Source: DAOUJI01 sp965219565 (GTDB lineage Bacteria > Chloroflexota > Dehalococcoidia > Lucifugimonadales > JAGWBF01). Taken from it: a stretch of 64,000 nt of DNA. This document shows, piece after piece, positions 8,632 through 18,206 of the stretch. The DNA lies in the NCBI GenBank assembly GCA_965219565.1, contig OZ244780.1:434001-498000 (forward strand). Reading direction: 5' to 3'. The first letter of the stretch is position 1, and each line of letters opens with the position of its first letter. The position numbers and the translations under genes were made by a program. The notes beneath the pieces are model-generated. The model saw nothing but the letters and a program-made list of their open reading frames with translations, did not search any database and was not told where the DNA came from.

Positions 8632-9816
8632 ATGGCTGACAGCCCGCTGCAATACCGATACAACCCATTGCGCCAGGACATCGTCTGCTCTGAAACTGCC
8701 ATAGACGCGCTGCCTGAAACGGTGGACGCCCTTGGAGCCGGCCGGGCCATGATTACCTGCGGCCCCACAATCCTGGCCTCCTGCAACGTCGTTCCCAGGG
8801 TGCAGGAGGCCTTGGGGTCACGGTGTGTGGGCGTCTACTCTGGGGTTGCGCCCCACTCGCCGGTGGAAACGGTGGAACAGGGCGTCGAGATGGCCAAAGA
8901 GCTGCAGCCCGACGTCTTCATCAGCGTCGGCGGCGGCAGCACCCATGACACCACCAAAGCCATTGCAACTCTGCTGGCTGAGGGCGGCGACATCCACGAC
9001 TACGAGATCATCTTCCAGCCTCCCGACCGTATCACCGTGCCGCCCACTCCTTCCCCCAAGCTTCCGATACTCAGCGTGCCGACGACGATGGGCTGCGCGG
9101 AGTTCAGCCGCGGGGGCGGCGGAATCACAGACCATAAGCTGGGACGCAAGCTCATAATAGCCGGGGAGGGCGTCACCCATCGCACCGTGATTATCGACGG
9201 CCAGGCCCTGGCTACCACGCCCCTACGAATTCTGACTTCCACGGCCATCGGGCAGCTGCGCATCGCCATCGAGACGGTCTACTCCACGGGCCACAACCCC
9301 ATAGGCGACGGCATGGCGCTCCACGCCATCCGGTTGCTGTTCGAGAACTTGCCCCAATGCAAAGACGGAGACATCGACACGCTGCTGACCACCAAGACGG
9401 CCTGTGCTATGGCGTCGCTGGCGTCCTTCGGAGGGATGGGGCTGAACACTGCCACCTGCCATCACGTGGGCGGACTGTACGGAGTGCCCCACGGCGAGGC
9501 AAACGGAATATTGCTGCCCCATACGATGCGGTACAACCTGGACGCCTGCGCCGACCGGCAGCGGTTGATTGCCGAGGCGATAGGTGTTGCGGACAGCGCC
9601 ATGACGGACGAGGAGGCTGGCCTGGCCGCGGCTGACGCGGTGGACGGCCTATGCCGTGAGCTTGGTCTGCCTCGCACCCTCCGTGAAGCCGGAGTCCCTG
9701 AAGAGGGTCTGGAATATATCGCATCCGCCACCCTGCACGACCGCAGCCTAAGCACGAACCCCAAGCCCATCCGCGACGCCGGTCCAATCATGGAGGTCCT
9801 GCGGGCCGCCTATTGA
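8632..9816 (+). CDS. Iron-type alcohol dehydrogenase / maleylacetate reductase family protein
   Basis: 394 residues from an ATG with a GAGGA site; another ATG at 8617 would add five residues. The nucleotide-binding GGGSTHDTTKA (about residue 101) is canonical for this superfamily, which reduces aldehydes or maleylacetate with NAD(P)H. The metal site is altered: the usual Gly-Met-Asp-Ala-x-x-His-Ala-Ile-Glu box reads AIGQLRIAIE (204-214), so the first Asp and His ligands are Gly207 and Ile211. The later histidines (HH at 277-278, His287) remain. Some maleylacetate reductases work without metal, which is the likeliest reading. It is transcribed from promoter block A. Confidence 0.8.
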   Translation: MADSPLQYRYNPLRQDIVCSETAIDALPETVDALGAGRAMITCGPTILASCNVVPRVQEALGSRCVGVYSGVAPHSPVETVEQGVEMAKELQPDVFISVGGGSTHDTTKAIATLLAEGGDIHDYEIIFQPPDRITVPPTPSPKLPILSVPTTMGCAEFSRGGGGITDHKLGRKLIIAGEGVTHRTVIIDGQALATTPLRILTSTAIGQLRIAIETVYSTGHNPIGDGMALHAIRLLFENLPQCKDGDIDTLLTTKTACAMASLASFGGMGLNTATCHHVGGLYGVPHGEANGILLPHTMRYNLDACADRQRLIAEAIGVADSAMTDEEAGLAAADAVDGLCRELGLPRTLREAGVPEEGLEYIASATLHDRSLSTNPKPIRDAGPIMEVLRAAY

Positions 9817-9886
9817 GTGGGACGGAAACGGATGCGGCCCCCCATCGTCACTCCGGCGTAGACCGGAGTCCAGGGGCTGTGGATTT

Positions 9887-9912
9887 GGATTACGGCCTGC
9901 GCCGGAAAGACG
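9887..9912. repeat. Dispersed palindrome, family R2
   Basis: GGATTACGGCCTGCGCCGGAAAGACG, a copy of the GGATTCCGGCCTGCGCCGGAA element found at four other places. A related CTCCGGCGTAGACCGGAG palindrome lies 35 bases upstream. Confidence 0.6.
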
Positions 9913-9975
9913 GTTAGGGATGGCGATGCCGTCTATTTTCATTCCACATATGTGTTGGGGGATGTGCGTCCGGCC

Positions 9976-10023
9976 CTGATTGCAGGCCCTACGGCCATTT
10001 GGTAAACTCGCTGCACTTGCTCA
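9976..10023 (+). promoter_or_regulatory. Promoter block B, shared with 8551-8598
   Basis: Contains TTGCAG, a 17-bp spacer and TAAACT preceded by TGG (extended -10), followed by the conserved ACTCGCTGCACTTGCTCA. It lies 48 bases ahead of the LLM oxidoreductase start codon. Confidence 0.6.
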
Positions 10024-10071
10024 CAGGGGCGGCCCATAGGTCCAGGCGGCCCCATCTGACGGGAGGGGATC

Positions 10072-10914
10072 ATGGAGATCGGAATATCCAACTTTCCCAC
10101 CGCCTACACTGTCGATCCCGCAGTCCTCGGCAAACGCGCGGAGGAGTTGGGATTCGACTCCTACTGGGTCCCGGAGCACGCCATTATTCCGGTGGAAAAC
10201 AACAGTTCCTATCCTGGTTCCGCGGACGGAGCCACCCCCGAGGGATACGATCAGATAGCCGACCCCTTCATCACGTTGGCCCGTGTTGCGGGAGTTACGA
10301 AAAGCATCAAGTTGGGAACGGGAATCTGCCTGGTGCCGGAGCACAACCCTCTGTTGTTGGCCAAGCAGATAGCGACCCTGGACGTTCTTTCAGGCGGTCG
10401 TTATATTTTCGGCATAGGCGCCGGATGGCTCCGGGAAGAGACCGAGATAATGGGAGGGGACTTTGACCACCGGTGGACCCAGACACGGGAGGCCATAGAG
10501 GTCATGCGGACCCTGTGGACTGAGGAAGAGGCTGAGCATCATGGCCGCTACTACGACTTCCCGGCTGTCCGTTTCAACCCCAAGCCGGTCCAAAAGCCCG
10601 GCCCGCCTGTCCTTCTCGGGAGCATAGCGCCCAACGTCTTCAAGCGGATAGTCGCCTGGGGCGACGGCTGGATGCCCACGCGCGCCACGCCGGCAGAGAT
10701 AGAAGCGGGGCGCAAGGAGCTGGACCGTTTAGCCGCCGAGGCTGGCAGAGACCCTGAGTCCATCACTGTTGTGGCATACAGCTCGTCCCCTGACAGGGAA
10801 CTGATCAGAGCATACGAGGACGCCGGAGCCAATTGGGTAACCTGCAGAACGCCTATGGCCCCGGAGAAAGAGTGCATCGAGTTCCTGGAAGACATTGCCC
10901 GGAAGGTGTTGTAA
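10072..10914 (+). CDS. LLM-class F420-dependent oxidoreductase
   Basis: 280 residues, a complete luciferase-like TIM barrel. Diagnostic segments are RAEELGFDSYWVPEH, KSIKLGTGICLVPEHNPLLLAKQIATLD, SGGRYIFGIGAGWL and NPKPVQKPGPPVLLG. The family uses reduced F420 or FMN for hydride transfer or monooxygenation; this sequence pattern is closer to the F420 branch. An ATG with GGGAGGGG site supports the start. It forms an operon with the NHL gene 57 bases downstream and is driven by promoter block B. Substrate unknown. Confidence 0.85.
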   Translation: MEIGISNFPTAYTVDPAVLGKRAEELGFDSYWVPEHAIIPVENNSSYPGSADGATPEGYDQIADPFITLARVAGVTKSIKLGTGICLVPEHNPLLLAKQIATLDVLSGGRYIFGIGAGWLREETEIMGGDFDHRWTQTREAIEVMRTLWTEEEAEHHGRYYDFPAVRFNPKPVQKPGPPVLLGSIAPNVFKRIVAWGDGWMPTRATPAEIEAGRKELDRLAAEAGRDPESITVVAYSSSPDRELIRAYEDAGANWVTCRTPMAPEKECIEFLEDIARKVL

Positions 10915-10971
10915 CGCCTATTGCCCCGGGGAAGGACTCCTAACCTAAAAGTAAACACAGGAGGCGTTGAC

Positions 10972-11880
10972 ATGGTCACTACCGTAGGCGAAGGCAGATT
11001 CACTTACGAGGTCGAGGAGGACTGGGCCAAACTCCCCGAGGGCTGGAACATGCCGGCGGCCGCAGTCTCCGTTGATTCCCAGGACCGGGTCTTCTGCTTC
11101 AACAGGGACCCCGACCATCCCATCGCAGTCTTTGACCGGGAGGGGAACCTTCTCTACTCCTGGGGTTCCGGGCTTATAGCCTTCGCCCACGCAATTCTGC
11201 TGGACAAGAACGACAACGTATGGCTGGTGGACCGGAACAATGGCCAAGTCTACAAGTACACTGACAACGGGGAACTCCTGATGACCATCGGGGAGAAGGG
11301 CTTCCGTTCGGACACCGGCGCAGACCCTGAGAACTTTGGGGCTGACACGTACAAGCAGGTCACCCACGCCGGAGGTCCCTTCAATCTGCCCGCTGGCATA
11401 GCCCTCAACGACGCGGGCGAGATATTCATCGCCGACGGGTACGCCAACTGCCAGGTGCACAAGTTTTCACCGGAGGGAGAGTTGCTGCTGTCCTGGGGCG
11501 AGCCGGGGACCGGGCCGGGTCAGTTCAATCTTCCTCACGGAGCCTGGGTAGACAAGCAGGGCCGGGTGCTCATCGCAGACAGGGAGAATGACCGGATTCA
11601 GGTGTTCACCCAGGACGGCGAATACCTGAGCACGTGGCCCTCGGAGGTGGTCGGCGCCGCTCTGGTATACGTGGACGACGAAGACATCGCCTATGTGCCC
11701 GAACACAACGCCGGTCTGGTGAGCGTACTGACTTTGGACGGAGAGCGGCTGGCCCGCTGGGGTTCGGAAATCCACCGTTCCTGCCACGGGATATGGTTGG
11801 ACTCCCACAAGGACGTGTACGTGGTGCGGCCAGGTGACTGGGGACGAGACCGGCGGGTGGTCAAGCTCCACCGGAAGTAG
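10972..11880 (+). CDS. NHL-repeat protein, peptidyl-hydroxyglycine amidating lyase-like
   Basis: 302 residues from an ATG with a CAGGAGGCG site. The opening VGEGRFTYEVEEDWAKLPEGW followed by AAAVSVDSQDRVFCFNRD is typical of bacterial NHL proteins that automated pipelines label peptidyl-alpha-hydroxyglycine alpha-amidating lyase; the propeller has repeats such as NLPAGIALNDAGEIFIADGY and NLPHGAWVDKQGRVLIADRENDRIQVF. No signal peptide is visible. Lyase activity is a family-based guess. Co-transcribed with the F420-type oxidoreductase, which suggests a shared substrate pathway. Confidence 0.75.
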   Translation: MVTTVGEGRFTYEVEEDWAKLPEGWNMPAAAVSVDSQDRVFCFNRDPDHPIAVFDREGNLLYSWGSGLIAFAHAILLDKNDNVWLVDRNNGQVYKYTDNGELLMTIGEKGFRSDTGADPENFGADTYKQVTHAGGPFNLPAGIALNDAGEIFIADGYANCQVHKFSPEGELLLSWGEPGTGPGQFNLPHGAWVDKQGRVLIADRENDRIQVFTQDGEYLSTWPSEVVGAALVYVDDEDIAYVPEHNAGLVSVLTLDGERLARWGSEIHRSCHGIWLDSHKDVYVVRPGDWGRDRRVVKLHRK

Positions 11881-11917
11881 CGGGCCTAGGCTTCACCTTC
11901 TCACATTCAGAGAATAC

Positions 11918-11956
11918 TCTTCCCCATTAGAGGGGGAAGGTTAGGATGGGGGTGGG
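11918..11956. repeat. Dispersed palindrome, family R1
   Basis: CTTCCCC-ATTAGA-GGGGAAGGTTAGGATGGGG after the NHL gene. It may serve as the transcription terminator of the operon. Confidence 0.6.
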
Positions 11957-11997
11957 AAGGTTGCATTGCAAGCTACGGTTCACTGTGCATACTTTCT

Positions 11998-12023
11998 GGA
12001 TTCCGGCCTGCGCCGGAAAGACG
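11998..12023. repeat. Dispersed palindrome, family R2
   Basis: GGATTCCGGC-CTGC-GCCGGAA followed by AGACG; the perfect 7-bp stem TTCCGGC/GCCGGAA is the family core. Confidence 0.65.
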
Positions 12024-12041
12024 TGGTTGGGGATTGGGTTC

Positions 12042-12081
12042 TCCCCCTCATCCCGACCTTCTCCCGCTAGGGGAGAAGGGG
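12042..12081. repeat. Dispersed palindrome, family R1
   Basis: CCCCTCATCCCGACCTTCTCCC-GCTA-GGGGAGAAGG, directly after the end of gltD, in the opposite orientation to the copy at 11918. Confidence 0.65.
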
Positions 12082-12105
12082 CATGCGTTTAAAAGGCTGG
12101 CGGGC

Positions 12106-13551
12106 TTATCGGAATGAGCGGGGGAGGAGTGTGGCGCCGGAGAGATAGCTGTCCATATAGTGGGCGGTCTCGCGGCCCTCGGCGATCGCCCAGACAACCA
12201 GGGATTGGCCCCTGGCCATGTCTCCCGCGGCGAATATCCCGGGCCTGGAGGTCATCCGGTTTGAGTCCAGCTTCACGTTGCCCCTGGAGTCCAACTCCAC
12301 TCCCAATTCGTTGAGCATGCCCTCGTGCTCCGGGTGGAGGAAGCCCAGCGCCAGGAGCACCAGCTCGGTTTCTATCTCGAACTCGGAGCCGGGGACCTCT
12401 TTCATCGCCATGCGTCCATCGGCGCCGGGGGCCCATTCCAGGCGCACGCCGTGGAGCTTCTCCACGTGCCCGTTGCTGCCCGAAAAGCTCTTGGTCATGA
12501 TACTGTAGTCCCGTACGCCGCCCTCTTCATGGGCGGGTGAGGTGCGGAGGACTCTTCCCCATTGAGGCCAAGGGTTGTCTGAGGACCGGTCGGGGGGAGG
12601 CTCTGGCAGAAGCTCGAACTGGTGGACGATTTCGGCGCCCTGGCGGTGGGAAGTACCCAGGCAATCGGCGCCCGTGTCTCCGCCTCCCAGTATCACCACC
12701 CGCTTTCCCTCAGCGGATATTCGTTCTTCTGAGGGAACGCTCTGGCCTGCGTTGAGCCGGTTCTGCTGGGGCAGGAATTCCATCGCCAGGTGGACTCCCC
12801 TCAGGTTCCTGCCGGGTATGTCCAGGTCCCGGGCTTTGGTGGAACCTCCGGCCAGGCACACGGCGTCGAACTTCTCCAACTCCGACGTGGGAACGTTGAC
12901 GCCCACGTGGGCTTCAGTGCGGAAGACTATGCCTTCCTCTTCCATGAGCCGAATCCTGCGGCGCACCACCTCTTTGTCCAGCTTGAAGTCGGGTATGCCA
13001 AGGGTGAGCAGGCCGCCGGGATACTCGTCCCTCTCGAAGACGGTGACGTGATGTCCTGCTCGGTTCAGTTGCTGGGCTGCGGCGAGTCCTGCAGGACCTG
13101 ATCCAATGACGGCTGCCCGCTTGCCGGTCCGATGAGCAGGAGGCTCGGGCTGTATCCAACCTTCGCTGAAGCCGCGCTCGGCTATGGACTTTTCGATGTA
13201 TTCGATGGTGACCGGGTCCTGGTTGATGGCGAGCACACAGGCGTCCTCGCAAGGGGCGGGGCATATGCGGCCCGTGAACTCGGGGAAGTTGTTGGTGGCC
13301 AGCAGTTGCTTCAGGGCTTCCTGCCACCGGCCCCGGTACACCAGGTCGTTCCAGTCAGGGATAACATTGCCCAGAGGGCATCCGGTGTGGCAGAAGGGGA
13401 CGGCGCAGTTCATGCACCGGGCGCCCTGGTCTCGAATGTCGGCCTCGGGCCACTCCTGGTATATCTCAGAGTAGTCCCTGAGCCGAATCTGGATCGGCCT
13501 TTTCGAGGGACCTTCGCGGTCGAACTCTTTGAAGCCGGTGACTTTACCCAT
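12106..13551 (-). CDS. gltD: Glutamate synthase small (beta) subunit
   Basis: 481 residues. It supplies NADPH-derived electrons to GltB for conversion of glutamine and 2-oxoglutarate to two glutamates. The N-terminal Fe-S motifs ARCMNCAVPFCHTGCP and GRICPAPCEDAC, the FAD-binding GSGPAGLAAAQQL at about 150 and the second nucleotide fold with VILGGGDTGADC at about 285 are in the usual order and length. It overlaps the gltB stop by eight bases, so the subunits are translationally coupled. Confidence 0.95.
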   Translation of the reverse strand: MGKVTGFKEFDREGPSKRPIQIRLRDYSEIYQEWPEADIRDQGARCMNCAVPFCHTGCPLGNVIPDWNDLVYRGRWQEALKQLLATNNFPEFTGRICPAPCEDACVLAINQDPVTIEYIEKSIAERGFSEGWIQPEPPAHRTGKRAAVIGSGPAGLAAAQQLNRAGHHVTVFERDEYPGGLLTLGIPDFKLDKEVVRRRIRLMEEEGIVFRTEAHVGVNVPTSELEKFDAVCLAGGSTKARDLDIPGRNLRGVHLAMEFLPQQNRLNAGQSVPSEERISAEGKRVVILGGGDTGADCLGTSHRQGAEIVHQFELLPEPPPDRSSDNPWPQWGRVLRTSPAHEEGGVRDYSIMTKSFSGSNGHVEKLHGVRLEWAPGADGRMAMKEVPGSEFEIETELVLLALGFLHPEHEGMLNELGVELDSRGNVKLDSNRMTSRPGIFAAGDMARGQSLVVWAIAEGRETAHYMDSYLSGATLLPRSFR

Positions 13552-16500
13552 GTACCGCCAGCTCCTGCTCTTCCCGCTCCTTCCTCTCTCTCAGTACCCG
13601 CCGAAAGTCTCGTGGGAATATTTTCACGAATTTGGAGACCGCGTTGTTCCAGTCTCCAAGGACCATTTGGGCTCTGGAACTTCCAGTCAGGTCGAAATGT
13701 TCCTGGATGAGCGACTTCAACCTGTCCAGGTCCTCGTCTTCCACCACCGGTTCCAAGTCCACCATTTCGGGGTTGCACCTGGTGGAAAAGGTCCCGTCCT
13801 CGTCAAATATGTAGCCGTAGCCACCGCTCATGCCGGCGGCAAAGTTGCGTCCGGTGGGCCCTAGGACGACGACCAAACCCCCGGTCATGTACTCGCAGCC
13901 GTGGTCTCCCACGCCCTCGACCACGGTGTGGGCGCCTGAGTTGCGCACGGCGAAACGTTCTCCTGCGAACCCTTTGATGAATGCCTTGCCTCCCGTGGCT
14001 CCGTACAAGGCCACGTTGCCCACGATGATGTTCTCCTCCGGCACATAGGAAGCTTTCGGCGACGGCACGACGGTTACGTGCCCTCCAGAAAGCCCCTTGC
14101 AGAAGTAGTCGTTGGAGTCGCCCTCCAGCCGGAAGGAAACACCCTGCGCCAGGAAGGCCGCAAAGCTCTGCCCGGCCGAGCCGGTGAACCGCACCTTGAT
14201 GGTGTCTTGCGGCAGGCCGTCTTCCCCGTACTTCAGTGAGACCCTGCCGCTGAGCATGGCTCCCGTGGTCCTGTTGGAGTTGAATATAGGCAGGTCCAAC
14301 TCCACTCGCTTACCCGATTCGATGGCCTCCTGGCATTCGGAGATGAGACGGCGGTCCAGCACGTCTTCAAGCCCGTGGTCTTGGCCGTAGCTGTTGTGGG
14401 TGGCTACGTAGTCCGGCGCGTCGGGTTTGTGGAGAAGGTTGGACAGGTCGATGCCCCTGGCTTTCCAATGGTCGATTGCCGCCCGCGTGTCTAGCATGTC
14501 AACTCTCCCGACCATCTCGCTGACGGTGCGGAAGCCCATGCTGGCCATGATTTCCCGAAGCTGGGCAGCCACAAAGAAAAAGTAGTTGATGACGTGCTCT
14601 GGTTGACCGGTGAACTTGGCCCTGAGTTCGGGGTCCTGGGTGGCTATGCCTACGGAGCAGGTGTTCAGATGGCATTTCCGCAGCATGATGCATCCCAAGG
14701 CCACCAGCGGGGCGGTGGAAAACCCGAACTCCTCGGCTCCCAACATGCAGGCTATTGCCACATCCCGGCCCGTTTTCAACTGGCCGTCGGTCTGCACGAC
14801 GATGCGGCCTCTCAGGTCGTTCATCACGAGGACTTGCTGTGTCTCGGCCACGCCCAACTCCCACGGGAGCCCTGCATTTTTGATGGATGACTCGGGAGAG
14901 GCGCCGGTGCCGCCGCTGTCTCCGCTTATCAACACGACGTCTCCGTGGCCTTTGGAGACTCCGGCGGCGATGGTCCCCACGCCTACTTCGGCGACCAGCT
15001 TCACGTGGATGCGGGCGTCGGGATTGGTGTATTTCAGGTCGTATATCAGCTGGGCCAAGTCTTCGATGGAGTATATGTCGTGGTGCGGAGGCGGGGAGAT
15101 GAGCTCAACGCCGGGGGTGGTGTGGCGGACCCACCCTATATACTCGTCAACCTTGTGCCCCGGGAGTTGCCCGCCTTCTCCGGGCTTCGACCCCTGAGCC
15201 ATCTTAATCTGAAGGTCCTTTGCATTTATCAGGTAGTTGCTGGTGACGCCGAACCGGCCTGAAGCCACCTGCTTTATAGCGCTGTTTCGCGAGGCGCCGT
15301 CGGGGTCTGGGGTGAAACGGTTGAAGTCCTCTCCACCCTCTCCGGTGTTGCTCCGGGCCTGAATCGAGTTCATGGCCAGGGCCAGGGTCTCGTGGGCCTC
15401 CCGGCTGATGGAGCCCAGGGAGATGGCTCCCGTAGCGAACCGTTTGACAATCGCCGACGCAGGTTCCACTTCGTCCAGGGAGATGGGTTCGTCCAGGGTC
15501 TTGAAGTCCAGCAGCCCTCGGATTGTGGCCAGACGGGAGCTCTCTGAGTCGATGTGGTCTGCGAACTCCTTGAAGGTGGCGTAGCTCTTGGAGCGGACGG
15601 AATGTTGGAGCTTCGCGATGGTGTCGGGGTTGTACATGTGGTGTTCCCCGTCGCGCCGCCACTGATAGACGCCCCCGGCGTCCAGGTCCATGTTGGCGGC
15701 CACGTCCCGCTCCGGAGTGGTCCTGGAGTGCCGGCGCCGCGACTCCTCCTCTATGTCCCCTACGTCAATGCCGCCAATGCGGCTGGGCGTCCAGGTGAAA
15801 TACTTGTCGATCAACTGCTCAGAGAGCCCGATGGCCTCATATATCTGGGCGCCCCGGTAGCTCTGGATGGTGGAAATGCCCATCTTGGACATGACTTTTA
15901 CGACGCCCTTATGGACGGCCTTGATGTAATTCTTCTCGGCGGTGTGGAAGTCGATGCCCCGTTCGATTATCCCCTCGTCAATGAGGGCGTCCAGAGTCTC
16001 GAAGGCAAGGTACGGGTTGACAGCTCCCGCCCCGTAGCCGATGAGCAGGGAGAAGTGGGCCACCTCCCGGGGTTCCCCGGACTCCACCACCAGCCCCGCC
16101 TTCGTGCGGCTGCCCTCTCTAATCAGGTGGTGGTGGACAGCCGACGTAGCCAGCAGCGATGGAATGGGTATCCGGTCCCGCCCTGCTCCCCGGTCTGAAA
16201 GGATGAGGATGCTGACGCCGTCCCGGATAGCCGCTGACGCTTGGTTGCACAGGTCATCCAGAGCCTTCTCCAACGCGCCCGCACCGGATTGGGCGTCGAA
16301 CAGCGTTGAGAGTGTGGCCGACCTGACGTCTCCGGACTGGATGCTCCGGATTTTCTCCAGTTCTTCGTTGGTGATGATGGGTTCTTTCAGCTTCAGCTGA
16401 TGGGCGTGGCTTGGCGTCTCCTCGAACAGGTTTTGCTCCGAGCCTATGAAGCTCTCCGTAGAGGTGACAAGTTCCTCGCGTATGGCGTCCAAGGGGGGGT

Positions 16501-18088
16501 TGGTGACCTGCGCGAAAAGCTGCTTGAAGTAGCTGAACACCAGCTGCGGCCGCTCCGACAACACGGCCAGAGGGGCGTCGTTTCCCATGGAGCCGATGGG
16601 CTCACCGCCCGTCTCTGCCATGGGCTGGAGAATCATCCGCAGGTCTTCCAGTGTGTAGCCGAACAGTTGCTGCCGCTCCAGGAGAGTGGCGAAGTCCGTC
16701 CCGTGAACGTGTTCGGGCTCAGGGAGATGGTCCAGATGGACTGCGTTTTCCTTAAGCCAGTCGCCGTAAGGATGGCTCCGGGACACCAGGCCCTTGATTT
16801 CCTCGTCACCGATTATCCGGCCCTGGGAAGGGTCCACGTAGAACATGCGGCCGGGTTGGAGGCGGGCCTTGAAGAGGACATCCTCTGGGGGGATGTCCAG
16901 CACTCCCGTCTCGGAGGCCATGACCAGCACGTCGTCTTTCGTAACCAGGTATCGGAAGGGCCGCAGACCATTGCGGTCCAGAATGGCGCCTACACTTGTG
17001 CCGTCGGTGAAGGCCATAAGCGCCGGGCCGTCCCACGGCTCCATCATGCAGGAATGGTACTCGTAAAAGTCCCTCTTCTCCTGGGACATTTCGATGTGGT
17101 CCCCCCAAGCCTCGGGGACCAGCATCATCATGCAGTGGGCCAGCGGCCTGCCGGTGTTGAGCAGAAGCTCCAAAGCGTTGTCTATGCACGCCGTATCGCT
17201 TTGTCCGGCCTCGATGATGGGGAAGAGCTTCTCCATGTCGTCCCCGAACAAGTCGGAGGAGAACATGGCCTGCCGCGCGAACATCCAGTTGATGTTGCCG
17301 CGGAGGGTGTTTATCTCGCCGTTGTGAATGAGATAACGGTAGGGATGCGCCAGCCGCCAAGAACCCAGGGTGTTGGTGGAGAACCGGGAGTGGACCATGG
17401 CGAAATAGGTCACCATGTCGGGGTCGGCCAAATCGGAGTAGAACCCTGGAATCTGGTGGGCCATCACCAGCCCCTTGAACACTATGCGGTTGGTGAACAG
17501 GCTGGGGATGTAGAAGGTGGCCACGTCCTCTATTCCCGAGGAGGCCACGGCTTTTTCGGCCACCCTGCGGATGACATAGAGCTTTCGGCCAAGGTGGGCC
17601 TCGTCCTTAATGTCGGCGCCTTTGCCCACAAACAGCTGCCGAATCCGAGGCATGACCTCCCTGGCGTCGTCCCCGATGGCATCGGGGTCTACGGGAACGT
17701 CACGCCAACCCAACACATCCTGCCCCTCGTCAACCACGGTCTGTTCGAGGATGCTTTCGCAGGTCTTCCGCTCGTCGGGGTCCTGGGGGAGGAAGACCAT
17801 CGCCACGCCGTATTCGCCCTGGGGGGGAAGCGGAATGCCGAGTTTGGAGCATTCCTTTTGGAAGAACAGGTCAGGCATCTGGATGAGAATTCCGGCGCCG
17901 TCGCCGGTGTTGGGGTCACGGCCACAGGCTCCCCGGTGACCGAGATTCACCAGAGTCTCGATGCCCTTCTCGATAATGTCGTGGGACTTTACACCCTTGA
18001 TGTTGGCGACTACGCCGACGCCGCAAGCATCATGCTCGAAAGCTGGGTCATAGAGTCCGATTTTTGTAGTGGGCAACCGCCTGACCAC
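13544..18088 (-). CDS. gltB: Glutamate synthase large (alpha) subunit
   Basis: 1514 residues from a GTG at 18088 with GGAGG six bases upstream. This start gives VRRLPTTKIGLYDPAFEHDAC, in which Cys22 is the class II amidotransferase nucleophile exposed after propeptide cleavage. The longer frame back to 18223 would require a 66-residue propeptide and crosses the promoter. The synthase domain has the FMN barrel with KPGEGGQLPGHKV and the 3Fe-4S segment CHLNTCSVGIATQDP; a C-terminal GXGXG beta-helix (GKAFIKGFAGERF, GDHGCEYMTGG) follows. Forms an operon with gltD for ammonia assimilation. Confidence 0.95.
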   Translation of the reverse strand: MVRRLPTTKIGLYDPAFEHDACGVGVVANIKGVKSHDIIEKGIETLVNLGHRGACGRDPNTGDGAGILIQMPDLFFQKECSKLGIPLPPQGEYGVAMVFLPQDPDERKTCESILEQTVVDEGQDVLGWRDVPVDPDAIGDDAREVMPRIRQLFVGKGADIKDEAHLGRKLYVIRRVAEKAVASSGIEDVATFYIPSLFTNRIVFKGLVMAHQIPGFYSDLADPDMVTYFAMVHSRFSTNTLGSWRLAHPYRYLIHNGEINTLRGNINWMFARQAMFSSDLFGDDMEKLFPIIEAGQSDTACIDNALELLLNTGRPLAHCMMMLVPEAWGDHIEMSQEKRDFYEYHSCMMEPWDGPALMAFTDGTSVGAILDRNGLRPFRYLVTKDDVLVMASETGVLDIPPEDVLFKARLQPGRMFYVDPSQGRIIGDEEIKGLVSRSHPYGDWLKENAVHLDHLPEPEHVHGTDFATLLERQQLFGYTLEDLRMILQPMAETGGEPIGSMGNDAPLAVLSERPQLVFSYFKQLFAQVTNPPLDAIREELVTSTESFIGSEQNLFEETPSHAHQLKLKEPIITNEELEKIRSIQSGDVRSATLSTLFDAQSGAGALEKALDDLCNQASAAIRDGVSILILSDRGAGRDRIPIPSLLATSAVHHHLIREGSRTKAGLVVESGEPREVAHFSLLIGYGAGAVNPYLAFETLDALIDEGIIERGIDFHTAEKNYIKAVHKGVVKVMSKMGISTIQSYRGAQIYEAIGLSEQLIDKYFTWTPSRIGGIDVGDIEEESRRRHSRTTPERDVAANMDLDAGGVYQWRRDGEHHMYNPDTIAKLQHSVRSKSYATFKEFADHIDSESSRLATIRGLLDFKTLDEPISLDEVEPASAIVKRFATGAISLGSISREAHETLALAMNSIQARSNTGEGGEDFNRFTPDPDGASRNSAIKQVASGRFGVTSNYLINAKDLQIKMAQGSKPGEGGQLPGHKVDEYIGWVRHTTPGVELISPPPHHDIYSIEDLAQLIYDLKYTNPDARIHVKLVAEVGVGTIAAGVSKGHGDVVLISGDSGGTGASPESSIKNAGLPWELGVAETQQVLVMNDLRGRIVVQTDGQLKTGRDVAIACMLGAEEFGFSTAPLVALGCIMLRKCHLNTCSVGIATQDPELRAKFTGQPEHVINYFFFVAAQLREIMASMGFRTVSEMVGRVDMLDTRAAIDHWKARGIDLSNLLHKPDAPDYVATHNSYGQDHGLEDVLDRRLISECQEAIESGKRVELDLPIFNSNRTTGAMLSGRVSLKYGEDGLPQDTIKVRFTGSAGQSFAAFLAQGVSFRLEGDSNDYFCKGLSGGHVTVVPSPKASYVPEENIIVGNVALYGATGGKAFIKGFAGERFAVRNSGAHTVVEGVGDHGCEYMTGGLVVVLGPTGRNFAAGMSGGYGYIFDEDGTFSTRCNPEMVDLEPVVEDEDLDRLKSLIQEHFDLTGSSRAQMVLGDWNNAVSKFVKIFPRDFRRVLRERKEREEQELAVHG

Positions 18089-18206
18089 CGGAATCCTCCG
18101 AAATCCCTGGCTATGGACGGGATATAGGTTGTAGGCGTGGGTTGGAGTTGAGAGCAATGCCGAAAGGCGCAACGCCCCGGAGCCCGACCTGCCACGGGAA
18201 AAAGAC

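Noticed and set aside
16400..18127. 575-codon ORF opposite gltB
   Set aside because: It is the reverse-strand frame of a highly conserved glutamate synthase gene; long antisense ORFs are expected at this GC content.
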